A DNA stretch of 64,000 nucleotides from Branchiostoma belcheri (Eukaryota > Chordata > Leptocardii > Amphioxiformes > Branchiostomatidae). Shown here piece after piece: positions 10,265-23,231 of this stretch; positions within the stretch are counted from its first letter, which is position 1; each line of letters begins with the position of its first letter. The DNA lies in the NCBI RefSeq assembly GCF_001625305.1, contig NW_017804054.1, forward strand, positions 209,648 to 273,647, written 5' to 3'. The notes under the pieces were generated by a model that had not been told where the DNA came from, ran no database searches, and was given only the letters and a program-made list of their open reading frames with translations. The position numbers and the translations under genes are program-made.

Positions 10265-13200
10265 CTGCACAGACAAGCAGAGAGAAATGTACAAATTAGT
10301 CAGGTGAAACTGATCTCAAACCAAAAAGCAGTTCACTGACGAAAAGTAGCAGATGCTACATTGTACTTGAAAGGTCTTACAGTTTTTAAAACCTATCCAG
10401 TTGCTTGAGTAACAATTTCCTTGTGTACCTCTAACTTTACCTGGATGTCTAACCTCATCCACGTGAGTCAAAGCAGTTAATCTAAAATGAACAGTGGAGC
10501 TACCCTACCAACCTTGTCCTGCAAAACTAAGTCCCTGTGAAAATAACTGACTTGAAAGTGAAAATTCTCTAGTCTATCTCATTACCTGGATGTCTAACCT
10601 TCATTGACGTGACCGCATCAAACCAGTTACTAGCTTAAAGGAACAGGTGAACTACCCTACCAACCTTGTCCTGCAAAACTAACTCAACAGCAACTGAATT
10701 GACAGTACTGACCTGAGATGGCTGTCATAGTCGAAGTGCGGCTTGACCTTGAGGAACTTCTGAGTCTTCCACATGGTGGATACGGGGTCCGTCCTCAGCT
10801 GGTCACCGTCCAAGATCAACAACTGCCAAAACACAAGTTCACCAGGTCAAACCAGGACAACAAGAAATTAGAGATTTCAGACCTCTGGGAAGTGTTTTGG
10901 GTGTTTGTATTATGTATTGGAACCAGTGGAGGGGATTTTATCAGGTACTCAACATTGTCCACCACTTCCTGAATTCTTCCATGCACTACCCACCAGGTGC
11001 ATTCTGGGTCAATCATGTAACCAAACATCCATTCTCACTGCAGCCAGCTCTCCTGGACAAGCATATATACAAACTCGCAGACAAACCCACCCAAAACAAT
11101 ACCTCTGTACCCAGAGATAATGATTACAATTAGTGACTGTGTTCTGACAAACACCACCACTTGTTAATTTCACAAAACTTCTGAATTGTGTTCTATGTGT
11201 GCTATGTCCTGTGGTCTGGAGTTGTGTACTACCCTGTACATGTATCTCACCTGGCTGGCAGGATAATGGTTCAGCCACATCTCCAGGTGAACGGCGTACT
11301 TGCCGGGGCTCAGACACCGGTTCTTGAGGTCACGCAGCGACCGCGGCGCCTCGTCTGTCGCCGTCACCACCTGGTAGAAGCTGTGGTTCAGCGCCACGGC
11401 GTCCGCATGGGCACGCATGTGCTGGGGACAGACACAACACACGTGTTTTAGAAATGACCCTTCCAAAGTCTACAAGAAATCAGATACTTTGTAGTAGTAC
11501 TTTGGGGTTTTGAATTAACAGAATGTACTTGAACTATGGAGAGGATTGTATGATGCTGTAGTTTGACTGGTTACTACACCATTTACTTAATTCCTGAAGA
11601 TTCCAACCCACTTACTCCCAATCAATTGGGTAACCTTTAGGCTTGAATGCCCTATCAATTAACTGTCAAAATCACCTGCCACCCACCATGCAACAGAAGT
11701 TATTAGGACAAACATAGACCCACAACTAATCTACCCCAAAAAACTAAATACATGTGTCTAAAGGCAGTTTACTGGTTATACCAAACAAACAAACAAACAA
11801 ACAAACATGCCGCTCACCTGGTACCACGAGTACGCCCTCCTGGCTGGGTTTATAAGAATGGTGACTATCTTGGCACGGGGAAGCAAGGCATGGGCACGCT
11901 TGGGAACAAGCTCGTTATCAAAGTATGTGGCACTCTTCTCAAACAGGTACTGTAGACTGGAGTTACTGGGCGTGGGGAAGAACTCCATGTACCTGTGTGT
12001 AATCGGAGGAGAAATAAAAAAGTGAACAAACAAGAAATTCACAAAAACTCTTCATGTTTCACAGAGGCATGATGTTTTTGATTTCTTGTTGCAAAGTTTA
12101 CTATGGACTCACCAGTCAATTCCTCTGTAATAATTGGCTCCATTGAAGAACTGGACCTCCTCAAACGTCTTGCTGCTGGGGAAGTTACTGAGGATGTTGG
12201 GGTGCATGGATAGGAAGGCGTACAGCGCAGTGGTGCCTGAGGAAAGAAGATCACAGCAGAAAGAAATTAGGACCGACAACATGTCTACAACTTAGAAAAT
12301 TGTCTAATCTGAACCCGGCCCGGCCAAGTATAACAACAAATGCAAATTTGTTAGGTACAAAGCTCTAGATGTGTGTATGACACATTTAAGTGCTACTGAC
12401 CAGTTTTCTGTGGGCCGATGACCAGGAAGCGTGGTAACCTGTCACATGTCTTGTACTTTGACCAGATGGCCAAATGCCTCTTGTCGTCACATGGGTTCTG
12501 TAAAGGGGAAACAGTCAATGCAAACAGCCATGAGCTTAATAGGTAAGCTTAGATCAGAATCATCATATTCCAACTAGTAGACTAGATAAAAAGAGATGTA
12601 CAAATTGTCTGGACCTTAGAAAATTAACTGGGATCATCAAATTTATCTATTATCTATTTCATCAGAATACAGCTGGGCAGCCCACTTAGCTTGTAGGAGC
12701 GGCTTTCCGATGGACAAGACAAAATTACATTTCATCAGGCAACAAAAAGTACACAACATTCAGGAAACAAATAAAATCCGATGCAACATAAACAAAATCA
12801 TTGTCCAGTAGATCAAAGTCGTCCATGTCAGACACAATATGGACAATTTTCCTACCTGCCACACAGGGTTGACTTCCTCAGGGTACAGATCAAAGTACTT
12901 CTTGCCCAGTTCCAGGGGCGGCACAGTCTTCAGCTGCAGGTTGGTCCAACACTGCACAAACTTGATGACGCTCTCAAAGGTGTACAGGGCCAGACGGTCG
13001 TTACCGTAGTTGGACAGGTGTGTCATGAAGATGTTCACCTGTAGGAGGAGACAGAACATTGTTTACCTTGTCACCTCATCTCATCAGACATCTTATACCT
13101 TATTTCTCTTGATCATGAAAAATAATTGGACAAACAATATTCAGCAATCACATAACTACATTTTGAGTAACTGTTTTTTGGCGTAACTACATCTATATTA

Positions 13201-16200
13201 CTACTTTATGTCTTAAGTTTTGGATGCCATTCAACAGTTTTGTAGTACCAATTTTGATTAGAACAGAGCATGATAACATGAACTTAAGAAAGAAGTCTGT
13301 TGTCAGCTGACTTTTTTTAAGTATAGCCTGGATACCCGCCTTTTTAGTAATTTTACCATAATTAGTATGCTCTCTCCATCACTTATCTGCCAAAAACACT
13401 GGGCCCGCAATACTCTGTATCATATCGGTCTGTCATTTGAATATTTGCTCAGAATTTGAAGAGTATAGAATAAAGCCAGCCCTTACCCTACTGTTGATGA
13501 AGGTTTGGAACAACTCCCCGCCGTGTATACTCTCCTCCAGCCGCGAGCGCCCGCCGGGGTACTTGTCTATGAAGATCGTGTGGGTGAAGAGACCACAGGT
13601 TTGCCTCGGCAGGACCTACAAGAAAAACAACACCGATCAAGAAAGGCTCAAACAAACAAACAAATAAACAAACAGACACTTGTTTATCCCTTCCTGTCTC
13701 ACATGACGTCTGGATGGATGTAGAGTTCAATTATAGAGATACAAGATATGCATGATCTGCCCAAATTCTGTATCTATGTGGTCAGTAGTGCCCCCTTTTG
13801 ACTTCTATACAAACTACATGCGGTAAAACCACAATGCACCCAGACACATTACATTGCCCTGCACCCTGATCTTAGATAAGCCAAATTGACCAAATTGAGA
13901 AGGACTCGGGTCTTAGTCTGTGAAATGCAGATACATGTAAAAGGGCCAGGGGCCATAAAGCCTGGAGACTACTCATGGAGGGAGCAAGGGGCCAGTTGCC
14001 AAAGCATTTAGGCAGGCAGGCAGAACATGAACTGTGAGATAGAGCTGTAGCCAGTAGACAGAGTAGACTCCCCCTAGCTGATACTAACCATGATGTTCTT
14101 GTAGATGAAGCCCCTGCGGTGCCTGGGAGGTCGCAGGTGAGGGTACTCCTCTGTGCTTGTGACCTTGATTCCCCACACCTTCCTCCAGGCCTCGTACAGC
14201 GGCACGTGGACGGGGTACACTCCGGAGTGGTGCGGCGCCACCGCGTACCCTCCATCCGTGGGAATTCCGTGCTCCTGGTTTCCACAAAACAGATGCCATT
14301 GAGTCATTTTTAAATCATTGAGTATGCACACCAATCTTTGCAACTAAAAATTTACTGTTTCTTCAAGAAAATTACTGCCGGGAAGTTTGAAATCACCAAT
14401 CTATTGTAACATTTTTAAAACTTTTGTAAAACTATAGGTACAACTTACGGCAGATAGAATAGAACTGAATGAAAACTACAGCACAGTATTTTCCAGCTAG
14501 CACCTACTTTGGCAAATCTCTTGTTGAGGATCATCTGTTCCCGTAGTGAGGACTCGTTGGTGAAGGTGTGGGGCTGTGTGTGGGCCCACATGTGGGGGAA
14601 CCACCAGAACTCATGGGCGTTGGCCAGCAGGACATCATCTCCTACATCCTCTACATCATCTCCTGAAAACACAGCAAGGAACCATCAACAATCACATTCA
14701 CTAACATAGAGACATCATTCTAAGACAAATGTCCTGAAGAGTGTTCTAACCAGCCTAAAATTTTGTTTTGTCATCTCAATTTTGTCTGATGTAACGTCAT
14801 GACTAGTCGAGCACTGCAGGGATACGGTGTGGTGCCATCCAGGGACATGCTCCCCTATGAAAATTTTGACCTTCTGAAATGGTATTTCCTGCATTTTGAG
14901 GGACAAATTTTGCTGGTACAAAGTGACTACATGTATAGTAAACTGATGAATATATTCATGACCATGTCTCACCTGAGTGGTAGAAGTAACCAGAGAACCC
15001 CAAGTTGAAGCGGAACCCGGGAACTAAGGCCCCCAGCCTGGACTGGGCACTGATCAGAGCCTACAGGAAATCATAGGACATTGTAAGAAACATACAACAG
15101 AAAATACACCTTTTCATTATACCAGTTGTTCCATGTCTTATCAATATCAGCTTAAAGTTACACCCATCCTTCCAAAAAAATGTTTCATATACAGTTGTTT
15201 GAGCAGTACAGTGTACATGTATGTCACACATGGTTTTGTATGGGAATGCAGCACTGTATGTTATCCTCAACTAAGTACACATAACTGTCTGTCATAACTG
15301 TGATTTTCATCTCTGTGTACTGAGTTTTTGTTTCAGTGTGTTAGTCTGTTTTTTGCTTGTGTGTCCATAGTTACATGTATTTGAAAATTGGAAAGTCGCA
15401 GGAGGTGAGTCGGGAAATGGTGCAACTGCAGACTGACAGGAAGGTCAAATTGGAGGATAAAATGGTCTAGTAAGAGGAAGTGAATGGTATGGCGGAGGAA
15501 CTGTAATGAACTGCATGTGCGTCACAGTGGTATAGTCACAAGATCAGCGAGAAATTCACAATAATGAAGACATTCAGAACAACTGTACAAACTACACTTT
15601 GGCTGCAGTGATTACGTTTTACTGCCTGAGAGCCAACAAGTTTCCAATACAGACTGTACGTCCGCCCCTGCAGAACTCATTCACCCTCTTCACTTCAGCA
15701 AGGGCACAGAATGGAAATGAACATGCTCCATTAACTCAGTGCCATCTACGGCTTGTTCTGGGCAGCATAATCAACTGGCTGCACTGCTCCCAAACAAATG
15801 ACTGTGCAGTACTTTCTGCCCAAAAGTGCCTCCTGAATTTATTGGACTTCATTCTTTAATCACACCACTAATCAATCGACTAAATGAATGTATTACTGCT
15901 CCACTGGGATTGCTGTTGGGAAAGGCAATAAGCAACGGCTGCAAATTACTCCAGACAGACTGGCAACAAAACAGTATCAAAACTTCATCAGTCAGCCATT
16001 ACATGCCTGAGCGACAACCTTTCTGCTGTAAATGTTTCATGAATATGAAAGGTGGAATGACTTGGAGCCTGAAGCACGCGTGCCACACTCTGCTGCACAC
16101 CTACACCAACGCTAGGCCAGTCCACATGTCTGGAATGTCAATGAGAAGTTTTCATAAAACTTTCATTTGAGGAGGTAACTTGATGATGATTGCTTTGAAG

Positions 16201-19200
16201 CTGGGTAACCACCTGAGAAAATGAAAACTGCACAAGTGGAAGGAGTGGTAAAATAGCAAGACACTACTGCTACATGTAAGTCTATGGGGAAATGGGTTGG
16301 AATGGTCAAGAGTCTAAGTTATAAGGGCAAGGGTCATTACACTGTTTTCATGGACTTGGAAACATACGTTTTTTTGTGTGTGCATTTATAAAGTTATAGA
16401 ATCTTCAGATGGCTTTTTGGCTCCTGGCAACTTTCTATGGTACTGCAGCAGACATACAGTATCGTGTTCTAGACATGCTCGGATGATGGTTTTTGGATGG
16501 CAGGTCACTTTCATCCTCGTGAAGGAGTGGTGTTGGCCCCCTAGCAGCTTTTTTTAACTGCAGGGGCCAAGTCTGTTTGAGACTTTGAATGGTCACAACT
16601 TGAGTAGGTGTTGTCAAGTGCAACATATCAAGAAAGATTTGTTTGTATTACTGGTAGGTACTAACATAAACAGCCTGATCCTCAGGCTAGGGCATTGCTG
16701 AACAACCACCTGATGCCATCTATTCTCTCAGTACACAGTTGAAGAACTGACTAATGAACTAATTATGATCACAGCCTCCGAACCACTGATGATCCACGTA
16801 CAGCCAGATGTGACTTTATACCTTAAGATAAATGAAACTCCATTAGGCCCTTTATCCATAGTTCATCTTTAGGTATCTCCTAATTATCAGGTTTATGGGG
16901 TTTGGTACATATAGGGTCGTAAATTGAAGGATGAGCCCTGCTTCCTTTTTCCTCCTAGCCAGGTGATTTGTCTTATCAAATGGATCATTACACTTCCGGA
17001 AATGAAGGTAGGGAGTAGATATGGCATGAAATACGGGGGCAGTAATGTGGAGAAATGTTCCCAGCGAGCGTATCGTGCCAAACTGAAGCACCCAATATCA
17101 TTTGTGTGATCCCTGCAGGATTGGAATGCCTTTGGTCAGCTTTTCTTCCTGGCTTCGGGGGGACTTAAAGATTTAGGTTATCGCAGGCCGCAAAACCAAA
17201 CGTGGCAAAAATAGCTTGTTCAGGATCGTTAGTGCAGAGCTGTACGTATGCAGGCAGCTGTGAATCCTACCTGGGATCCCTATCAGCTGGTCCAGGAGTC
17301 CGCAGGATTGCCAGGGTCCATAAACATAAGTCTCCCCACGTCACAACGCATGTAAATTCTACACACCGTGCCGTAAACAGACATATATCTTGATTTTAAG
17401 ATTCCCTGAACCACTTAGTCAATACTGCGGAGGCCGTATCTGGTCTGAAGATCACCATTTGGACTGCACACATTTGCGTTTGGGTAATCTTTGAAACTGA
17501 GCCTTTGACTTTGACAAATGAAGCATTAGACAGGATTATAAAATGCTTTTGCAGGCAACTAACAGCTAATACTGGTGCTGACAGACTGTGTGGCTACTCT
17601 GTTGACAATATCGGAAGTAGACTTCAAGATCATCTACACTAGAGTCTTTGCTTCATATCACTCAAGTACATGTGCAAGTTCAGTGTGTTGAACTTGGGAC
17701 TTGTATGTTGTCCCTAAGTCTGTCTATACAGACAATAAGACATACATGTCATACATTCTCACTCGAGTGGTAACTATATAGTAATGTATCATTGTACAAG
17801 TTGTCAAACTTACATGATGTGCAAATACCTGTCAGACGTTCTTATATCAAGACAGGCTTAACCTAAGACTTTCAAATCCAACAGTTCAACTGATGTCCGT
17901 CAGACAACGAAACACAATAAGTATCCCAGCTTTACAGGGAGACATCATCAAATCCCAGACAAGTGGTTGTAAAAGCTGCTTGGGCGATGAGGCTGACTGT
18001 TACAGTTAGTGGTCATATCTGACAGGAGTCAGGCAGTGGTGTGATAATGAGAACACATGGCTCTGTACACAGGGCCGTGCATTCATACGGAGAGGGCCAA
18101 GGGGAGGATTCCCAGTTACCCAGGGAATTGTCTACTAGGCTAGACAGATTACACTGAGAGGCGAAGTTGACAAACCTTTTAGAGTGAGTAATGTACCTGC
18201 TCAAACCAATCTAGCATAGAAACGGGCCACCCACATGGGACAGGTGATAGCTGCCATCTCTTCGCAAAATGTGACGCAAGACGAGCGGTTTTTGATTTAC
18301 AATTGGCCGAAAGCTTAACCTTGTAGTGGTGAAGTCAAATTGTGAATCAAGAAGGATATACCGGTACCATAAAATAAAGCTACAGGCATCCATGTCAAGT
18401 TGTAGCTTGGTACATGTAGTGTAAGTATTACACTATGTACTTATCTTCAATCATTTGTCTTGTTTTTTTTAAACGTTCTGTTTGCTAAGATTATGACACT
18501 TTTCACTCCCTGAACAAAACTTGAAGGTAGCCTGACTGGAGAACTGGATTTTAAAGATTTTTGGAAAGACCTGCGAGTGATGAATATTATTATTTGTTAC
18601 CTGAATGTGCAGAGGTTTCCTTTTCAATGCGTATCTAATTGGGAAATCAGGGCTCAGTGTTCTATAAACTTAAAGTATGTTGTTGATAAGAACCTGATAG
18701 ATGTATAATTACTTTGATATGAATGAATAACCGTATTTGCCTTGGAACCACATACCACAGAGAATAGCAAATGTTTTATGAATGACGCACGTCTCATGAA
18801 GCCGTCTGTCTGTGCAGAGAATGGCTTATTGTTTCCTTGGTTGAATCGATCGTGTCACCTTCCTGTGACTTTACTAAAAGGTGATGCAACAAAATGAGCT
18901 GGAAAAGCGTGACACAAAATGAGGTGAAACAAAGAATCGCACAGACTGTTGTTAGCCAAGAGCAAATGAGAAACACCAAGCAGTACTGTAAATTTCGAAG
19001 TGGTTTGCAGTGGTTTGATTTCTCTGTTTTTGTGGTGGCCTTTCACACTGAATTCACAACACCAAGGATGAGCATTTCCAATGTTTACTATTGTTATACA
19101 GAATTTTTCCAACCACCAATTTAAAACAGCTCCAGCATAAAACGTCCTTTTATAACCTTCCTTCCTATAATAAATGCAGCAAAATCATCTGAACTTCCAG

Positions 19201-22200
19201 GAACCAGTCATAGTGCTTGCATCAGCAGTCTTTGATACCACACGGTGAATTATTCTGGCTTTTGGAGCTCATGTATGTGCACTGTGGTGAGTCCGGATGA
19301 TGCACCAGCTCAGACACGGCTTAGCGAGGAGCACACGGTGGCGCAGCAAACGAAGCGACCTCTCGCCCCGACCACCAACCTGGCTCCAACTTTTCAAGTA
19401 CTTATTTCCCAAACATACGAGCCTGTGAACGACTTCCGACAAGACCGGGCCATCGAGGCTCCTAACAAGTCGTGGAGGATAGGAGAGGGGATGTGATGGA
19501 TACCCGCAGGCATGCTGAGGGCCAACCAGCTCGGGGATAGCGGTTCATAAAGATGCACTGATTTAATCCCCATGTCCAATATTAGATCGTTGAGGTCAGC
19601 TGGGTGTTCCCCAGTCCATCTGTACTGACAGTTATACATGGTCATGGTCGGAGATTGTTCCGAGGGGGTTGTCCATCACGTTGCCTCAAATCTACTACAA
19701 TACAGAAACATATCCATCACAAGTTAGAGAGGAATCTGCCTCGAGGTGGAGGATGGATGACAGGACTGGGAGATTTGCTACTGCAAATTTAGAACTGTAG
19801 GAGTTTTATTTTTGAGGTGTTCTCCTGTAAGTTATAGATTTGTGTGTGAGATGGAATGAATGAATGGATGGATGGATATATGGATGGATGGATGGATGGA
19901 TGGGAAAATAAATGAATGAATGGGAAAACAGCACTGTTACCAACCTTCACATCACTTGTCTGCATCCTTGTGCCCACCTTCCCCACGAAGATGTCATCGA
20001 TGTCCACAAGGATGAAGCGCTCCAGGGACAAGCTCAGCTTCCCCTGGCTCAGGTATGTGGCACTGTCCAGAAACAACAACCTGGGAGAACACAACGTTAG
20101 GCAATATCTGTACTCTGTTGCTTGTCTATTTCACATAACCAGTTAAGACACCAGTTCTGTACAGTAAGTACAAGCTGCATAATACGGGACCATTAGGTTT
20201 GATCTGCTAACATCAGAAAGGACTCCTACTACAGCTGTACTAGTATAAATGTGGTCTTAACATGCTTGAGATGTGGCTCTACTCTAAAAACGGGACCTCC
20301 AGCTTTACATCAAGTCTCTAGCTAGGAATTTGTTTTCACCCAAGGATATTAATGGAAATAAAATTTTCCAGTGGTACCAACTCTGGGAAATAGCCTAAAA
20401 GTCTTCTGCTTGATTTATCAAGGAGGTACCTGTATTTACACCTAGTAATGATCCTCAGATGCTTCTGTCCAGGGACTTAAAATCTGATGAATTTCATTCA
20501 CTGACTACATCTAAATTCTGTGAGTCATAAAACTATTCAGTCCATAGTCCACAGCATAACAACACCCTACACACATGTTCTTCATTCCTGTGGCGGTGCA
20601 CTCCTTTGGGTGAATTCTAACTGGTCATAAACCATCCTGAGGTAATCACACAAACGTCACGTTCTCCATCAACCTTGGCTGACCGGGGGGCCATGTGATC
20701 TGATGACTACATGCCGGGATCAGACCAGATCCCATTCTGGGTTTATCACTATCTCCATACATGTTACTCTTCCAGGTGAAAGTCACATACAGCCAGTAAA
20801 TTGACCTTAGCAGCAATCTTTTACATTTAACTATTGGGATCCCATGTAATACATGTGGTGTACATTGCCTGTAGAATACAGGTAGTACCAGTAGTCACAG
20901 TGCAGTCCTGGTAATATTTTCTACAAATTACAAATTATAAAACAATAACAGGGCAAATCGTGGTGAAATTTGCCAATTGGTGTTCAAATTCGCTTGTTTT
21001 TATTGCCCACAATATTATTGGACCACCTGAAAGTTGGTGGGAACACATAGTGGCAACGAACAAGCAAGAGATGATGGAAAAGAGAAATATTTATAAGATT
21101 GAGCTGACTTTTGTATGAGAATATTGTCAAAAGCCTTGCGATCTCACACTAGGGATGCCTTAAGGGGGACTACAGTGCAACAAAGCTTGATTTGATTTGT
21201 ATACATGATAAAACTCCAAATTGGCCACTACATCTATGTCTTGGTGACCTAGAATTGAAGTTGATGCATTTCTATCACTGAAACAATCAGGTCAGCTGAT
21301 ATTGGAGCGCCCCCCTGACAAATAGCCAAACAAGCAGGGGGCAAACAGCACTTGACACAGTTGAGATGTCAGGTCAATTCTACGCTAAGAGCGGGTCACA
21401 TATCACCTGACGCACTTTCTAACCACTCTACAAAAGTCCCATTTACGACAAAATTGCCCAATTGTTGCTGGAGATTGGGTAGATCCATAATGACAGTTGT
21501 GTAGGAGATGTGGATTGCTATGTGCTGGGATTGTGGGAGAAGACCTGATTTGTCAAACACCATACCAGCGTGGCGTGCATAGATTGCTTATCAATCTCTA
21601 TTCCATGGTATTATTCCCATACTGCTCCAGGGGCTACTAATGACTGTGTTTCGCACCTGTGACAGATTTGCTACATCTACGTGCAGGTGATGTACAATAT
21701 AGCACGGCCGCATACCTAAACGTAACATCAGGTACTGGTACAGGCCTGTATCTGAACAATTTCATTAAAACAGCCCACTATCAATGATTGAAACAATCAA
21801 CAAAAGGTTAATTTGAACTTTCAATATGTGATGCAAAGAACATCATGAGGATCTGAAATCAAAGATGGCACAGAGTCTGTTTTGACTTTTTTCAGTGCGA
21901 AATGGTAAATTTTTTTGTTGCAAAATAAGTATATACGTGAATGTGAATAACTGTAATTTTACGTAGATTGCACTTTATGCAGACTGGTATGCAGACATAG
22001 TATATAACATCATACTACATCGTACTACTTGTAGCTTGAGTGTTCAGAGTTGAGACCACACAAATGCCCTGGTGCCAGTCCCATAGCACTCTAGAACCAA
22101 CCCTTCAGCTACAGCCTTTGGCTATGCAAATCAATTACCATTTTATCAGTTTTACTGATAGGAAAGTTGACAGAGCTTCCACCTGAAATAACTGCAGTGT

Positions 22201-23231
22201 TTTTCTACAGGGAACAAAACAAACATGATCCTGAAATAAAGCATTTCAGCAGGTGGTTGACACAGAGCCTTTTCACATGCATGAAAATATTATTCTTAGT
22301 GTTCCTTAGTACATTTATTTATTGTGAAGTATTTATCACTAGTATTACATAATGCTTACCTATGGAGCCAGAAGTTCAGGTCGTTTCCAAAGAACACCCT
22401 CTGGATTCCGTCATAAAGCCCAAGGTCCTGCATAACTGTTACATGGAACGACCTGTCCACATTCTCATTCATATGTACATATTCAAGACTGGACGTTTTG
22501 GCGTACGCCACAGGCTCGTAGGTCGTGTGGTTGGACTGAAATATCGTCCAGTCCTCCCCAGGCAGGTTCCCACGCCACGTTTCCCCGGCTCGTGTGAGAT
22601 ACAGGAGCGGGCAGTCGGGATTTAGCGAACAGTCCTTCAGTCTGAGGTTACTGTGCATGAACAAGGGGAAGTCGCCAACCCTTTTATTTAAAAGGTTGTC
22701 TTCGGATTTTCCTACGAAGCTGATAATTCCGACGTTGAATTCTAAACAGTACCTGTCCAGAATGTCTCGATTCCATTTGTCCATGAGGAGGTACTTGTTC
22801 AAGTTTTCAAAGATGACCAGGGAATATTTTCCGTGGCCCACCTCGGTCAGGGAAGGGAAACTCTTTCCACTGACGATTTCTGTCTTGTACTTTAAGCGGT
22901 TGGCTTCAAGGAGAGCGGCGATTTCTTGGCCCAGTTTGGAATAGGCACTCTCAACGAATACGAGGGCGGCAGGTTGAGTTCTAGAGTTCTTTGCCGCATC
23001 GCGCATTGGCTGGGGCCGTACGGGGAAAAACGGGTTGGCTTTGGAGTCAGCAAGTTTACAGTTAGCCTGAGGTGGCTCCCATCTGGGATTCTGTTTGGTT
23101 TGAGAGACGTAGTAGGCCAGAATCCAGATAGATAACAAGCTGAACCCCAAGGCCAGGATAATCGCTCGCTTGATGTAAGGCTGCGGGATTCGCAGCGCCC
23201 ACTTCATACTTGGTCCACCTCTCGTCGTCAT
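10045..23231 (-). CDS. NDST: Bifunctional heparan sulfate N-deacetylase/N-sulfotransferase (NDST), 13 coding exons
   Basis: Golgi type II membrane enzyme. It removes acetyl groups from N-acetylglucosamine in nascent heparan sulfate and sulfates the freed amines using PAPS, the first modification step of the chain. Coding exons in transcription order: 23231-22360, 20080-19945, 15060-14973, 14662-14508, 14274-14089, 13615-13487, 13038-12856, 12497-12401, 12236-12113, 11992-11818, 11421-11251, 10822-10713, 10264-10045. Every intron is GT-AG, all phases join, and the total is 2646 bases (881 residues plus TGA), against about 880 for vertebrate NDSTs. Layout: short cytoplasmic tail, membrane anchor 23-42, deacetylase part to about 590, sulfotransferase about 600-881. 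Known NDST1 residues fall at the same numbers: Lys614, Glu642, Ser712, His716, Cys818, Cys828, Lys833. The ATG at 23231 is preferred because the upstream in-frame triplet is only TTG. Probably a single pre-duplication NDST; paralogue assignment is not possible here. Confidence 0.96.
10438..10684. repeat. Direct repeat pair in NDST intron 12
   Basis: Two copies of about 100 bases (10438-10532 and 10582-10684) share CTGGATGTCTAACC at the start and CTACCCTACCAACCTTGTCC near the end. A fragment of the same sequence (CCTGGATGTCTAACCTTCAT) occurs at 44498-44523, so it is a dispersed family duplicated locally. Confidence 0.7.
10713..10822 (-). CDS. NDST: NDST coding exon 12
   Basis: Residues 773-808 plus two bases. 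Codes for [19 protein letters not shown], the LVLDGxxLRxxP strand of the sulfotransferase fold, and the variable [12 protein letters not shown] segment. Confidence 0.94.
10856..11115 (+). repeat. Dispersed repeat copy (family B)
   Basis: Begins ACAAGAAATTAGAGATTTCAG and ends CCCAAAACAATACCTCTG, inside NDST intron 11. The same two end signatures occur at 32910-33115 and 39605-39745, and inverted at about 58855-59015. The 5' part alone recurs at 30545-30600, 45690-45760, 55018-55105 and 61338-61400. Probably a SINE or MITE family; the type was not determined. Confidence 0.6.
11251..11421 (-). CDS. NDST: NDST coding exon 11
   Basis: Residues 716-772 (57 codons, phase 0). Its first residue is His716, a conserved active-site His. 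[19 protein letters not shown] follows and matches vertebrate NDSTs. Acceptor TGTCCCCAG, donor GTGAGA. Confidence 0.95.
11782..11808. repeat. CAAA microsatellite next to the NDST exon 10 donor
   Basis: About six CAAA units lie a few bases inside the intron after coding exon 10. A similar CAAA/TAAA run lies at 13648-13676 in the intron before exon 6. Confidence 0.85.
11818..11992 (-). CDS. NDST: NDST coding exon 10
   Basis: Residues 657-715. Contains [13 protein letters not shown] and the 3'-phosphate-binding motif ending [14 protein letters not shown], with Ser712. Vertebrate NDSTs usually read PADRAYSW; here Asp is Arg. Confidence 0.95.
12113..12236 (-). CDS. NDST: NDST coding exon 9
   Basis: Residues 616-656 plus two bases. 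Begins by completing the PAPS loop (GTTAL) and includes KTFEEVQFF, whose second Glu is residue 642, the proposed catalytic base in human NDST1. Confidence 0.95.
12401..12497 (-). CDS. NDST: NDST coding exon 8 (PAPS 5'-phosphosulfate loop)
   Basis: Residues 584-615 plus one base. Starts NPCDDKRH and ends in [10 protein letters not shown], the 5'-phosphosulfate-binding loop of sulfotransferases. The Lys of QKT is residue 614, the catalytic Lys614 of human NDST1. The exon border splits the loop after the Thr. Confidence 0.95.
12856..13038 (-). CDS. NDST: NDST coding exon 7
   Basis: Residues 523-583 (61 codons, phase 0). Contains [19 protein letters not shown] and the linker that joins the deacetylase to the sulfotransferase domain. 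Confidence 0.94.
13487..13615 (-). CDS. NDST: NDST coding exon 6
   Basis: Residues 480-522 (43 codons, phase 0). Codes for [15 protein letters not shown], near-identical to vertebrate NDSTs. Several overlapping donors are possible at the ...AGTAGGGTAAGG junction; the one used here keeps the frame into exon 7. Confidence 0.93.
14089..14274 (-). CDS. NDST: NDST coding exon 5
   Basis: Residues 418-479 (62 codons, phase 0 at both ends). Contains [20 protein letters not shown], the most conserved stretch of the deacetylase domain and likely part of its active site, then [18 protein letters not shown]. Confidence 0.95.
14508..14662 (-). CDS. NDST: NDST coding exon 4
   Basis: Residues 366-417. Contains [21 protein letters not shown], a hallmark of the NDST deacetylase domain with conserved His and aromatic residues. 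Acceptor TTTTCAG, donor GTAGGT. Confidence 0.94.
14973..15060 (-). CDS. NDST: NDST coding exon 3
   Basis: Residues 337-365 plus one base. It codes for the [14 protein letters not shown] segment of the deacetylase domain, matching FTFNLGYSGKFFHT of vertebrates. The 4.9-kb intron before it is the largest within the coding region and contains no recognisable gene. Confidence 0.93.
19850..19925. repeat. GGAT/GAAT microsatellite in NDST intron 2
   Basis: A run of GAATGAATG, GGATGGATG and AAATGAATG tetranucleotides begins about 20 bases inside the intron, just after the donor of coding exon 2. It may vary in length between individuals. Confidence 0.85.
19945..20080 (-). CDS. NDST: NDST coding exon 2
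   Basis: Residues 291-336. Contains [19 protein letters not shown], the conserved deacetylase Asp-rich motif likely to take part in metal or substrate binding. Acceptor TCTCCCAG and donor GTTGGT. The preceding intron is 2.3 kb. Confidence 0.93.
22360..23231 (-). CDS. NDST: NDST coding exon 1
   Basis: Codes for residues 1-290 plus two bases of codon 291. It carries the N-terminal Met, a basic cytoplasmic tail, the single membrane anchor ([20 protein letters not shown], residues 23-42) and the first half of the lumenal N-deacetylase region, including [15 protein letters not shown] and [18 protein letters not shown], which closely match vertebrate NDSTs. The last residues are NFWLHR, followed by a GTAAGC donor. 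A second possible start is Met9. Confidence 0.93.
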
